From Grammothele lineata (lineage: Eukaryota; Basidiomycota; Agaricomycetes; Polyporales; Polyporaceae), in assembly GCA_002150815.3 (NCBI GenBank), contig NDFF03000334.1, positions 1-21,646 of the forward strand: DNA of 21,646 bases. Reading direction: 5' to 3'. Both the position numbers and the translations under genes were made by a program. Below, piece by piece: positions 1 through 10,094 of the stretch. The notes under the pieces are model-generated. The model saw only the letters and a list, made by a program, of their open reading frames with translations, did no database searches and was not told the DNA's origin. How positions within the stretch are numbered: position 1 is the first letter of the stretch; each line of letters starts with the position of its first letter.

Positions 1-123
1 CCCCTCCCCCATCCTCCGCGCTGCCGCAAGAACGACTTTGAGTCCTCTCGCTACGCGCCGACTGTCTCCTATCGGATTCAGTTGACTTCTTTTCTTGTGT
101 GTGCGCTCAGATTCAAGTTTACG

Positions 124-2174
124 ATGGAAACCGTGAAGGATGATCCTGGCGCGATGACAGGTAAGAGAACACCTGAATACCTCGCGTAGACAACTCACAT
201 TATATCCGCAAGGTCTGGATGTTGAGGAGGCCATGGCGGCGACCCTCACCGACGACTCCAAGTACATTATTACCTCGCCGAACGTGGACTGGATCCCGCA
301 GCCTTTCGTTGGCCTCATCCGCATTTTCATGCGCGCCGACTACCGATATGGCGAGAACGACCCCTTTCAGTGGCCGCAGGTGTTCGTGCAAGACTTCGCA
401 TTTTTGTCCGTGGTGCGCAGACCGTACCCGGAGACCCATCGCTACGCTCCCATCTGGTGGACACCCCACCGCGACAACGATTTTAAAATCATCGAAGGCT
501 CTGTTTTCAAGACGATCGGCCGACTCTCAGCCCAGGCGTTCCTCACCCTCAGTGAGCTTGTGGACGAGATGGTGGGCAACGTCGCAGATCACATCCGCGA
601 CATTGCAGCTCCTGTTCCTCGACTCGAACGACTTCGCACCGCAATGGTTCAAGCCCGCGACCGGCTGCGGTTCTTCCCTTCAACATTTCGCGACGCATGC
701 TTCCAGGTCCGCGAAACCCAACGTTTCTGGCTGATGTGCCGCGCCTGGATCGACTACACCCGCCTCATGTCGTCGCCTTCACCTGCCGCGAAGGTGCAGC
801 ACATCTACATGGGGGCGTTCAGCACGAACCCCGGAGTAGTACAGTCCCTTACTCGCATCGGTATACCTACATGGTTAATCCGCCCTCTCGTCAGCATTGA
901 CCTTATCGCCGTTGAGAGGATCCTGGTCGTTGCTCGGTCCCCGTCTGACGTCGAAAGAAACATCTGGCAGCACGGGGCATCTGCGGTCTACTCCGGCCTT
1001 TCCGGTCTCCAGCACCTTCAGACGGTGTGTTCCGTCAAGCACGTGTATCTTGAGGTCTCTCAAACGCCGCTGCTTTGTCGGTATGATTACCGTTCGTGCC
1101 CCTCGGTGTCACCTGAGGTTGGACCTGCACGCGCGGGACCATCCCACACCGGACGAGCAAGTGCCGCCGTCACCGGGCCCGCTGCACTGAATCACGCCGG
1201 GATACAAACTCATGGTAAGTTCTTGACAGCTCCTTCTCCTATAATGATCTCACGTTCGTTGATCTATAGCTCCGCGCATTCATCCGAGTCATACCCGCGG
1301 CCGAGACAAATTTATCGACAAGGCCCACGCGTGGATGCCGCATACCTTGCCCGCGTGGGAGCACGCAATGACCTCGGTTGACCGCTCCGCGCCATGCAAG
1401 CCCTCAGCGGAGCTGTGGGGCTATTGGGTTCCCGAACCGTCTCTCTTAGTGGGCCCGGCCACAGACGAGCGAGTGGCACGGTACCTGATGAATTGGTTGA
1501 GACTCCGCGAGGCTTGGATCTACCTCCTCGGACTCCCTGACACTCCCGCCACTCGCGTGGCCCCACAATGGTGGCGGGACTTCCTCAATGGTGCAACGAG
1601 CTCGCTGACACCCGACGCTTCAACGCGTCGCGCAAAACGCCTCGAAAATGTGAAGCAGGTGTTTAGCCGTGCGTTTCTGATGGACGACTATGACGAGCGC
1701 CCCTCTGCGAGGGTCGAGTGGTTTAATCACCACATGGCTACTTTCAACGTCTTGCTCGCGCCACTCATTTTGTGGGAGGTATTCGAGCTCGGGTTTCGCT
1801 ATGAACTACTCGCCCTCGACCGATGGCTTGTCCCGATGCACGGGGTGCCCGAGGCCGACGCCCGCCGTGAAGAAGTCCTCGCTCCAGTGTTCAATGAATA
1901 TGATCTCTACCGTCTCAAATCCTTGCCTTCGAATGCGGCGGGCCTCTCTGGCAAGCATCCCGCTGCTCGCACCCGATGCGTCGACGCCCTCCGTCGTGTG
2001 TTGATGAGGTGGCCCGAGTGTCCTGAGGAGGTTGTGGCGGACGCGTCGCAGGCGCTCAGCCATCAGCCCGCAGCCATCGAGGCAATGGAGCGCGTGGTGG
2101 CCACTTTTTACTGTCAGACTTTCTTCTCGTATGCTGGCCGCGCGCCGCTTGTACCCCACGCTTTTCCGGAGTAA
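124..2174 (+). CDS. Agaricomycete-type hypothetical protein, 3 exons, 647 aa
   Basis: Exons 124-160, 213-1214 and 1270-2174 join in phase (introns of 52 and 55 nt, GTAAGA...CAAG and GTAAGT...ATAG). The start at 124 was preferred over the in-frame ATG at 233 because the small first exon splices exactly into that frame and adds 19 residues. No signal peptide, membrane span or catalytic motif is visible. The N-terminal half contains a block beginning MGAF (about residue 212) and running through GIPTWLIRP. A Pro/Ala/Ser-rich linker precedes the second intron. The C-terminal half carries a WLRLREAWIY block and, at about 513-532, ILWEVFELGF...LLALDR. From memory, this arrangement matches a family present in many copies in Agaricomycetes with no assigned function. 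Both halves look intact. The family call rests on recalled similarity; the exon structure is seen directly. Confidence 0.82.
161..212 (+). other. Intron 1 of the first gene
   Basis: 52-nt intron with a GTAAGA donor and a CAAG acceptor. It splits a Gly codon (phase 1) and links the short first exon to the long frame. Confidence 0.75.
1215..1269 (+). other. Intron 2 of the first gene
   Basis: 55-nt intron with a perfect GTAAGT donor and a CTATAG acceptor. Splicing (phase 1) moves translation from the frame of exon 2 into the frame that runs to 2174. This shows that the two long open frames here are one gene. Confidence 0.85.
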
Positions 2175-2290
2175 ATTGCAATCTCATTGTTCACATGTAT
2201 CCTGTTCACAATGTAATACATATACTGCTTGTTGCCATATCTAAATGCCACTCGCTCTTCTGCAAAGCGTTGAACTGATCGGCCTTCACG

Positions 2291-3185
2291 ATGCATCCCA
2301 TCCAGGTACATACAGCGTCCGAGAGTGCTCTTGCACACGCTGACGACAAGCTTAAACGTCTTCAAGAGGAGTGTAAGTACGGTCCCTGTGCTCTTTCTGC
2401 GTACCAAGCCTGTCCCCTCCTCTCGTTCGCAACTCGTCCGACAGTCTCCTCGACGTTGTCCACATCGCCGTCCCAGCACAACCTTCGCTCATTCTTCGCT
2501 CATTCACTACCTCACGCGCGCACCTACCCCATCCCAGTATCATTCCTACACCGCCCCTGTGCCCTCGGACGGCTTCTAAGGCAGTTCGTCACTACACGGG
2601 CCCTCTCTGCCTCCCCGCCCGCCAACTTCTCCGCAAGCACCGCATTCCAACCCCAACTACTTCGCGCACGACCCATCCCCGCCTGTGGTGCATGGCCAAG
2701 CGCACCACGCGTACACACCCCTACACCCCACTGCATTCAGTTCCCCCCAGCACCCGCACAACTAGCCCCTCCCGCCGACACACCATGTCTTTCCGCCACT
2801 TAGCCCCGTCCTAGTGCCTCTGCTACACGTGGCGCCGCTCCCATCACTGCTGCCCGTGCAACCCCTACCCGAGCTGCGTCCGCAGCTGATTGCACACGTT
2901 CGCGATCGACCAGGAGGGCCCGGCCATGCCGTATCCTTGTGCCTCGGCCAGCAAGCACGGGACATGGGCGGGGGTGACGCGGCTGCGGCTGCGGCTACTG
3001 CAGCCCATGGAGGAATGGACCCGACGTCGCCTGCTACGGAAAGGGGACGGGGAGAAAGAGACGAGGGAGGGAGGGTAGGGGTAGGGGACGTAGGATGGGT
3101 GACGACGGCGACGGCAGGGACGAATGGGCGTGCGAATGGGAAAAGGGTGAGTTCTCTACAACGTGTTGCTTGTGCAGGATGTTGA
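2291..3185 (+). pseudogene. Probable decayed Pro/His/Ser-rich coding region
   Basis: An ATG at 2291 opens a short amphipathic stretch (ESALAHADDKLKRLQEE) that ends at a good donor (GTAAGT at 2373), with an acceptor at 2443-2444. Beyond it, a frame offset from the start is rich in Pro, His, Tyr and Ser, as in disordered fungal regulators. It is broken by TAA at 2577 and TAG at 2763 and then runs Ala/Gly-rich to 3185. Intron phase leads into a different frame from the one that looks coding, so at least one frameshift and two stops must be assumed. No domain is recognisable. It could also be GC-rich non-coding DNA. Confidence 0.3.
2483..2504 (+). repeat. 11-bp exact tandem duplication
   Basis: The unit CTTCGCTCATT occurs twice head to tail. 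Eleven is not a multiple of three, so the duplication would itself shift a reading frame. That fits the broken state of the surrounding region. Confidence 0.8.
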
Positions 3186-3223
3186 CAACCGGGCTTAGTG
3201 AGCGGCAGAGGAGCTGCTACCAC

Positions 3224-5099
3224 CGTGAGGGCGCGTTGGATAGTGTTCGCGGGCTGATGGTAAGTATTGTTGTTGTTGTGCTGCTATGGAACGCTTTCTG
3301 CTTCAAGCAATTGTTGTTGGAGACGCGTCCTGCTGGATGGGGATGTGCCGCAATCACCGTTTACAATCACCGTTTAAGGCGTGTTCTAGATCAATAATTG
3401 GTTGAAGGACTCGACTCTCGTAGCAAGTATGTGGGGCAACGGTGATTGCACCAAGGAGCATTTTCATCTCGCCCGACCGGCCTCAGGGTTCCGTGGGATC
3501 GATTCCGCGTACATATCGCGTCTCATCGAGCAAATACGGTGCGATTCTCGTTGCTGTCCAAAAGTCCCCTTGAGGAACCGCAAGACGGCCATTTTGTTCG
3601 GCCGAAAACTTGGACGGGCAAGCAAAGTGCTGGAAGGCGAGACGCGTGAAAGTTCATATCTTCAATCCCTGCTACTAGGCATGTTCAATCGTATGTCAGG
3701 CGAGTAGCTGTACGACAAAGCGCTCTTTTAGGATCCCAACTAGTCATAGCTTCTTTCCTACATGTGCCGCGTGTTAATGAGTGTCTAAATGAAGTGCAGG
3801 TACTGGACGCTATGAACGCCTAGCGACCTTCCAGCTTCCCATGATATACAAGCGGGACTCTTCCGCTATCCAAAGGTCAAGATGATCTCGATCCAGGCTG
3901 AGGTAGCAAGACAGATCATACGAATGGTTAGCGGATACCTATATGAGCTGTAGTACTTTCGACAGATCCGACGAAATTGTACTAACCAGCTTGAGCTGTG
4001 CAGCAGTCATTAGAAGGGATCCTACCCAACGACCAGCAGTCGAATACATTTCCGTTATCAGTAGATCTTCCGTAATCCTGTGTTCCTGCGAAACGTCTTT
4101 GCAGACCGAAAAAAGTTCACAAATGCTCCAATATAACGGCATTACAGCATGTCTTGAAAAGGACGAGAGTCGCGACTTTTTCGGGACGTGCAACGTTGTG
4201 GAAGACTCCGATCTTCCAGCCCATCTTCATAAGCGCCCACAGTCCGCTCGCCTCCGCCCGCTGAGGAGTGTCATACATCTATCACAGGAGAATCACAGTG
4301 GGCGGAAATGACTTCGTGGAAGAAGTTTATGCTCTCTTATCATTGTATCGAGTATTTACTGCAAGCCAGATAACACATCACGGCGTAAGAACAGAGTTTA
4401 GAGCACTTTTGCGATCGTATGTGCGTATTCGGAGCGTATAGATCATGATGTGGCACGACAACATGTCAGTACATGATTTCATATGTGTATTAGATTGTAT
4501 CGGTGTGTGCTACAGGCTAGAGGATCGAGGAAAGCGTCGGCCGACGGTCGAGCCAACAGGCGCCTACCAGGCCGGAAGGTCACTGCGTCGGAAGATGCGC
4601 CGAAAGATCGAGCTTTCCACGACACTGCACGCCACCCGAGGAAAAAGATGCGAGTGTCAGCATCCTTTTCAAGACGCGCTGTAAGGCAAAAATCCCGAAT
4701 AATGGAAGCGAGAGCATACTCATCCGCCGTCCGGTGCACCGGCCCATTTGTCATCCAGGTTATCAGTGCATCATCCGCGCTAATAGATAAAGGATGATTG
4801 TGTCCTCCGAATCCTGCCTCCCATCCTGACACCCTTACTACAACATCGATGGAGTACAATCCACTTAGTACAGATCATCCTATCAACGCCCTCCACCTTC
4901 CTCTCCACCACCCGCTCTATCGTGATTCTTTATGGCCTGGCGACACACTCCAGACAATGGGAGACGGCGTATCTTTCGTCGAGAGGCATCTCCACCAACC
5001 ACCGCTCATCCATGCGACCTGGGGACGCCGCTCACCAAACTTCAGCCATAGCAACTCGCCCGAGGACCTTCGATTACCAGAATACCATGAAAGTTTTGG
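3224..5099. other. Gene-poor stretch without a supportable gene
   Basis: Only short, overlapping open frames occur on both strands, the longest 122-148 codons, and none shows a recognisable motif or consistent splice sites. The frame on the minus strand at 4859-4479 and the plus frames at 3943-4311 and 4798-5244 are the least random-looking, but none could be extended into a gene model. The only clear structure is the inverted repeat at 3350-3449. The stretch may be decayed transposon or gene sequence. Confidence 0.5.
3350..3449. repeat. 12-nt inverted repeat with tandem 13-mer in the left arm
   Basis: GCAATCACCGTT at 3350-3361 has its exact reverse complement AACGGTGATTGC at 3438-3449. The left arm is also part of a perfect tandem 13-mer, CAATCACCGTTTA, at 3351-3363 and 3364-3376. 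No coding region can be assigned across it. It may be a small element end or a hairpin site. Confidence 0.75.
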
Positions 5100-5617
5100 A
5101 TGCTTCAAAAAGTGGCGGAAGAGTTGCAGGTTTGGTCACATTCGTCGCCGTGCCACCGAAGTGCGCTTTCAATTTACACTACCTCATGATCCGGCAGTAA
5201 CTGTTGTTCGTCATTTTGCAGAGAGCAATTTATGCCTTCTATAAGGCAGCAAAAAAGACTTCTATCGCGCTATATTCGGATGAGGTCGCTTGCCGTCATC
5301 TCGCTCCGGAAGCACAGCACAACCCGCCCTTGGTGTACGATGGTCGTCCCGATGTAGAAGCTGCACTTCTCCAAGATCGCCGCATCACCCTCCAAGAGGT
5401 GGATAAAGCGCGGATTCGAGCGTACAAGAAGGCTGATATCGCTGTTGCCCTTATCCTGAGAGAGCGGGAATCTATGCGTTATAGGTTAACACGAGGCGAG
5501 GAGGTGGAACATGCTGATGCGTCTTCGGATGACAACCACGAGGCACACGATCTGGAATCAGCGGATGAGTACCCGGATGATGAAAGTCTCGAGGGGCTGC
5601 ACGAGAGCGACGAGTGA
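5100..5617 (+). CDS. Small acidic-tailed hypothetical protein, 2 exons, 141 aa
   Basis: Exons 5100-5129 and 5222-5617 join in phase 0 across a 92-nt intron (GTTTGG donor, which is weak; TTTTGCAG acceptor, which is good). The product starts MLQKVAEELQ and runs directly into RAIYAFYKAAKK. It has a helical Lys/Arg-rich middle and ends in about 35 residues dominated by Asp and Glu. No known domain was recognised. The ATG follows an in-frame TGA by only nine nucleotides, so this may be the 3' remainder of a longer gene whose upstream exons have decayed. The surrounding DNA is gene-poor and contains other relics, so a pseudogene fragment is the main alternative. Confidence 0.4.
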
Positions 5618-6284
5618 TCCCTCCACTGTGTCATGTATGCCGAATAGGATAGTACAAACTTCTGCGCTCATATGGACCCCGTCTAATGATGGCAAACCAC
5701 GTTACGCGTCTCGTTCGTACCTACGTACTCACCATAAGTCGGTTCTAGCCTATACTAGGCCTTATACGACGACTCTGAACGACTACTACCTATATTTCTC
5801 AATTCATACCACGTTGGAAGTACTTGACTCAGAGTGTGTCAATTCTACATCTCTTATGGGGGTAAATCCCATTTATTCAGTTGCCCTCTCATTGGAAAAT
5901 AAGGTATCCCTGCTGAAGTTGCGTCGAAGTCTCCTATCATCTCCTTACTGTTAACTAGATTGTCGTCATGAACAAGTTGCGAGAAGAGGATCTATATAGT
6001 AGCATTGCGCAGTTTCCGGAATCTCGCAGCCTCGGGTCTCGCAACGTCATCCAATGCGCCTATCTCTTCTTCCGGTCACCTCTCATTCCTTCCGGTTGCC
6101 CCTCATTCAACAGCAAGACCCAGGTCTTCCTCACTTTCTCCAATCCCTTGGCCAAAATTTTACCTCACTTACATCTCCGTCTTCCCTCTATCATAGTGCC
6201 TTCGAGTTCGTACAATCTTCTCATTTCTAGCTGCCATTCAGCGGTCTACCCCTTCCAATCACTGATCCCTTGTATCGCTGCTAA
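5618..6284. other. Non-coding stretch
   Basis: AT-richer sequence with short open frames only (up to 147 codons, overlapping the preceding gene). No splice-consistent gene, repeat or promoter was recognised. Confidence 0.5.
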
Positions 6285-6745
6285 ATGAAGCTGTACCCGC
6301 TTCATTTCGTTGATGGTCGAGAGTACATGATGGAGACGCCTATGGCCCGCGCCTTGCGGGGAAACTCTTCAACTCCCGGTAGGACCTCCGCATATCGATG
6401 TTCGACGGCTTTCGGCATTCCACCTTTCCATAGTGGAAGAGTGCCTCAGAAGAGGACGTCAGACTTGGCAACCTGAGGTTCACAGTAACAAAGGTATGTT
6501 CGGTAGGTTGTATCATCCAGGAAGTCATCTGATCCCTTCATGATGCGTTCGTGGCCCTCAACGCTGTAGAGGACGAGGATCTGACTGCCTATCGGGAGAT
6601 GGGAGACTTCCAGCGGCATGCTGGTCCTCAATGAGAACTTGCCTACGTGAGAGTCCTCGGCGGTGAGCTATCTGAAGAGTATTTGGACGAGATTCACATT
6701 TTAGCGTTAAATTGGGAGTACACGCGAGAAATCGAGGCGGATTGA
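6285..6745 (+). pseudogene. Broken multi-exon gene remnant
   Basis: The piece begins MKLYPLHFVDGREYMMETP and reaches a donor GTAGGA after 6376. The intron ends CCATAG at 6433. The next exon (6434-6493) stays open and ends at a strong donor, GTATGT at 6494, but no acceptor far enough downstream fits the phase; a deletion in the intron is likely. From 6533 a protein-like frame follows (DAFVALNAVEDEDL, then YREMGDFQRHAG), hits TGA at 6632-6634, and continues in the same frame (ELAYVRVLGGELSEEYLDEI) to TGA at 6743. This mix of good splice sites, protein-like composition and interruptions is what a decaying gene looks like. No family was recognised. Confidence 0.4.
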
Positions 6746-8248
6746 TACGAATGTAAGTTACTAGTGCCACCTCGTATGCTGCTACGTTTGTCTACCAGTA
6801 CTGATGCCCTCCAGCCCTGCGTCCGTGAACAAGAGTCTCTTCAGCAATAATGCATTATTGACGAGCCCGCTCCTGCTCTAAGTTGATACGTACTAGTCGG
6901 TACCGTTTTCTGAATGATGGGGAAGATGTAAACGAGAACGCGTGGACGCATTACATAGATTGTAAACGGAGCGTAGTATACGAGACATTGCGAAAGTCGA
7001 ATGAATGCGAGCGTCGCCGGAGCTGTGTGAACCGCGCAGCCTCTGCGTGTAAGGGCAACCCTACCCACTCGACATACGCGCAACCGAGATCTGTAGGAGA
7101 CAGAAAATGTCGTCAATGTGCAAAGGGCGCGATGCGTATACAAGCTCCGGCGTACAGTGTAGTACAATGAGATATTTTCGGCGGGTCGTCCACGCGCACA
7201 CCCCGAATGTTGGTCAGGTGAGCGGCCAGATTGCTAGGGAGAGGGGTTGACCTTACGAAATGAATTTCTCCCCTTGCGCGATAATTAGTGCCGGCCGGCG
7301 GTAGATGCTTATATCGGGGGAGTACCCACCGAGACGTACACGCCCATTGAAGATATACTTATGCTCTACTAATGAGAGCGAGCAGGTAGAACATTCCGTA
7401 TGCGCCTGTGGAAACTAGTCAGCTTGAAAGATAAAAGATCGGAATAACTCGGACAAGACGCACATCAAGAGCCGCGGGAGACAAGATCTTCACAGCCATG
7501 TTAGCCTAGATCGACTGGGGATCGCCCACATCGCTCGAACAGATAGCGTAGGGCGGCTCGGAAACGAGCCTTTGGGAGGCGTGTTGTAATCGTCGGCCCA
7601 TCGCTTGGAGGCGCGTATTGACGGCGTCGACCGCGAACTTCGTCGAACTCGGAGCTAGGCGTGCCGTTGGCAACGATACAAACGCTCAAAAAAGTGCTTA
7701 GTACCTACGGCTGGTAGATTACGCGCGCAATGCGAACACAAAGCTCTTGTGTACGATTGTTCCTGTGAGCCAAGACGCTGAAGAGAGTAAAAGCAAAGGT
7801 ATGTACCAAATGCGTCTCTTCCGACCGTGAGCCGTGATCTCGACGAGAACATTCGAGTCCAGTACACACCTGGCCTACGCGGATGATATATAGTACCAGT
7901 CCTCACACCATCGCCCACTGGACGCATCTAGGCACGATGATGCTTTGTATCCCCCTTATCGGAATACCCAGGAGGCCTGATCGAGCTGCCGAAAACCATT
8001 TGCCCTCCAGATGGCAACCAGTGTTTATCCGAGGGCTTGAATAAGATGGCAAGGCATTATCAAGGATCAATATCGCCGGAAAAGCGACATAGACGGTAGG
8101 ATCTCAGCTAGGATCATAGATATAGAGACAACTCTGACGTACTAGTTCATAACGAAGGGGGCGATCAATCAGCGATTTCTATGAAGATATGTGGTATAGC
8201 ATCTATGTCGCTCGAGAAACATCGGGGTTTTCATAGACGGTTGTTGTG
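6746..8248. other. Gene-poor stretch
   Basis: Short random-looking open frames on both strands (none above 108 codons). No splice pattern, repeat array, RNA gene or promoter was recognised. Confidence 0.5.
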
Positions 8249-8755
8249 ATGGCTAGTGAGGTTCCAAATCCCTGGGTGAAGCCGGGGGAAGCGCGACAGC
8301 GCGTGTCGGAATGATGTACGGAGTATGCGGGGCCGGAAGGCGTACCTGATATACTCGCTATGTATTGTCATGGCCAGCATCGATCCTAACATATGTCCGG
8401 GTTTTTGCATACGTATTCTAGCTGGCGGATCCGGGGCTGAAATCAATCGAGGGTGAAGGCGATGACGTGAGGGTATTGGCCCACTACAGGCACGCAATCC
8501 GGCGTGAGACTCTAAAGATACTGGACGCTGCGAACGAGATGGTTGGTCTATACTCACGGAATAGCGGTGGTATTTCAGGAGGTACTTCGAGGCATGGTGA
8601 GCACCCGGTCGCCGAGGTGATCTTGCATCATACGTGGAGGTGAGACGGAGAGGCGATAGATGAAGTGAAATCCAAGGTAAGATGAGGATTATAGAGAAGC
8701 ATTCTACTGACAGGACATACCAATAATGCTGTGTGCGGATCTCCAGCGCAGTTGA
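8249..8755 (+). pseudogene. Broken multi-exon gene remnant
   Basis: An ATG at 8249 opens MASEVPNPWVKPGEARQRVSE, then stops at 8312. An intron-like segment with a CCTAAC branch site ends at TTCTAG (8421). The frame that follows is open for 73 codons and reads like protein (VLAHYRHAIRRETLKILDAA). It reaches TGA at 8641-8643, then continues in frame (DGEAIDEVKSK) to a GTAAGA donor at 8677. A 37-nt intron with a CTGAC branch and CAG acceptor leads in phase to DIPIMLCADLQRS and a stop at 8753. None of this begins with a long ATG frame, so gene finders would probably miss it. No family recognised. A functional gene with unusual splicing is less likely than decay. Confidence 0.4.
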
Positions 8756-9338
8756 ACTGGCGGGCAGCGCTGAGCCTAATACTTATATGGGCACACGCCA
8801 ATAGGAGCGACGTCTAGATAGTCTGTGGATTTGGAGAGACATACGCTTTTGGGGAGCTGATACATGAAGAGAGAAGCAGTCAGCTGTAGGGAGAGCTCTA
8901 TCCTGGAGAATACACCAGGTCTCCGCGGTGGGAGTGGGAGTGGCACAAGTCGGGAGTCGGCTTACGTCGGTGAAGTAACTCAGCTCGCGTGGTCCTGGCG
9001 CTTGCACGCGCCACGTGGAGGATGGACCCGAGCGCTACGTGATTAGCACTGTAACGTCAGCTCCATACTTGTCGTTGAACGCTGAGCATCTTCCGCCCGT
9101 TGTAGCACTGCGTCCGTTGCGCACCTATTCTACCGTCTTTCTGTGCTCATCTTGCCTGTCATACTCTTTCTCTCTCCTCGCGAAATAACCTCGCAGCCCA
9201 CCACACAACCACGTACTACAAACGGCCGCGTTTGTGCGCATCGCTCTGAGACCTATTGGAGTCGCGTCTCGACTTCCCGGGAGCTGTTATCGCGTGGTTT
9301 ACTTTAGTAGGGAAGGTTTCTGTTTCTCATCATTGGCG
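8756..9338. other. Non-coding stretch, promoter-like at its right end
   Basis: No gene is visible. From about 9120 the plus strand becomes C/T-rich, as is common upstream of fungal transcription starts, and it leads into the leader intron at 9339. Confidence 0.4.
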
Positions 9339-9413
9339 GTAAGCTCCGTAACTTTTGTGCTCGTCCGGGTTACGCCGTGAATATCACCCTCACCGGGCCT
9401 TCCTTTTCTTTAG
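9339..9413 (+). other. Candidate 5' leader intron
   Basis: A GTAAGC donor and a strong polypyrimidine acceptor (CCTTTTCTTTAG) bound 75 nt. The next ATG (9432) follows 18 nt downstream in a favourable context (GTCGCCATGT). This suggests a transcribed gene starting shortly before 9339. Confidence 0.4.
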
Positions 9414-9431
9414 GGCTTGTAGATTGTCGCC

Positions 9432-10094
9432 ATGTCGGCTCGTGCCTTTTTGCAAGATCCTCCCCTCGCTTTCCGAGAACATTGTTTGTTCCCAACCTCG
9501 CTGTTTGCCCTTGGTAGGCTCTATACGCGCGTCACACGGCTTCAGAGTTTTGTGAGTTCTCATGTCTGTCTATCCCATCTGTGCATAAATGCTGAGTGGA
9601 GATATTAGAGGGACCGTTGAGTGGCGGAGAAGACGGGGAATGGCTGCACCTCACGTTCCTCGGTCGCCCTAGCATGACGCTTTTGTGCCATTATTCGCGG
9701 TTGTGCGGCTGCATGTTGGGCGGAGGTGAGTTCCGATACTATCCCCCTTTGAGGCACGATCCCCATTTGCATTCACCTCACAGCTTCACTCCTCCCGCTG
9801 CACAATTACTGTTGTCTGTTTTCGTACAGCGCTCCGCGTTCATATGTATCTACAAGACGTTCGTGCGCCGAGGTATGTTGGTCTCACCCCAAAATGCGTT
9901 GGTTTTGGATCTGATGATCGTGTCTAAACGCTCTCGGCGTGTTTTTTGTGCGGCCACGGACGTTCTTCCTACTCATTTCAGCTGATGAAGTTGTCTGTCC
10001 CGAAACTACGCTGTTTCCTTTCGGTGGAAGAAGAGTGTCGGCCTACGGGACGCACGCATTGTTGTCTCGCCGATTCACACTCACCAGATATTAG
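9432..10094 (+). CDS. Doubtful hypothetical protein, 3 exons, about 167 aa
   Basis: A phase-consistent model uses exons 9432-9551, 9602-9872 and 9982-10094, with introns GTGAGT...GGAG (50 nt) and GTATGT...TTTCAG (109 nt). The product begins MSARAFLQDPPLAFREH and ends RRFTLTRY; no domain is recognised. Support comes from the leader intron at 9339-9413 and from the GTATGT/TTTCAG pair. A weakness is a second canonical-looking intron (GTGAGT after 9726 to CACAG near 9784). It lies inside the middle exon and would shift the frame if spliced. The composition is not strongly protein-like. It may be a decayed gene, or a transcribed region without coding function. Confidence 0.28.

Noticed and set aside
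219..734. 171-codon plus frame overlapping the first gene
   Set aside because: Out of frame with the spliced gene and of arginine/serine-rich shadow composition.
3150..3180. GTGAGT...TGTGCAG as an intron
   Set aside because: It is only 31 nt long, too short for a normal fungal intron, and no coding frames join across it.
2762..3223. 153-codon minus-strand frame
   Set aside because: It is Cys/Gly/Ser-rich, as expected for the complement of GC-rich Pro-coding DNA, with no motif or splice support.
4479..4859. 126-codon minus-strand frame that looks somewhat protein-like
   Set aside because: No domain, start context or splice partner, and the opposite strand is open over nearly the same length. 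Too weak to call.
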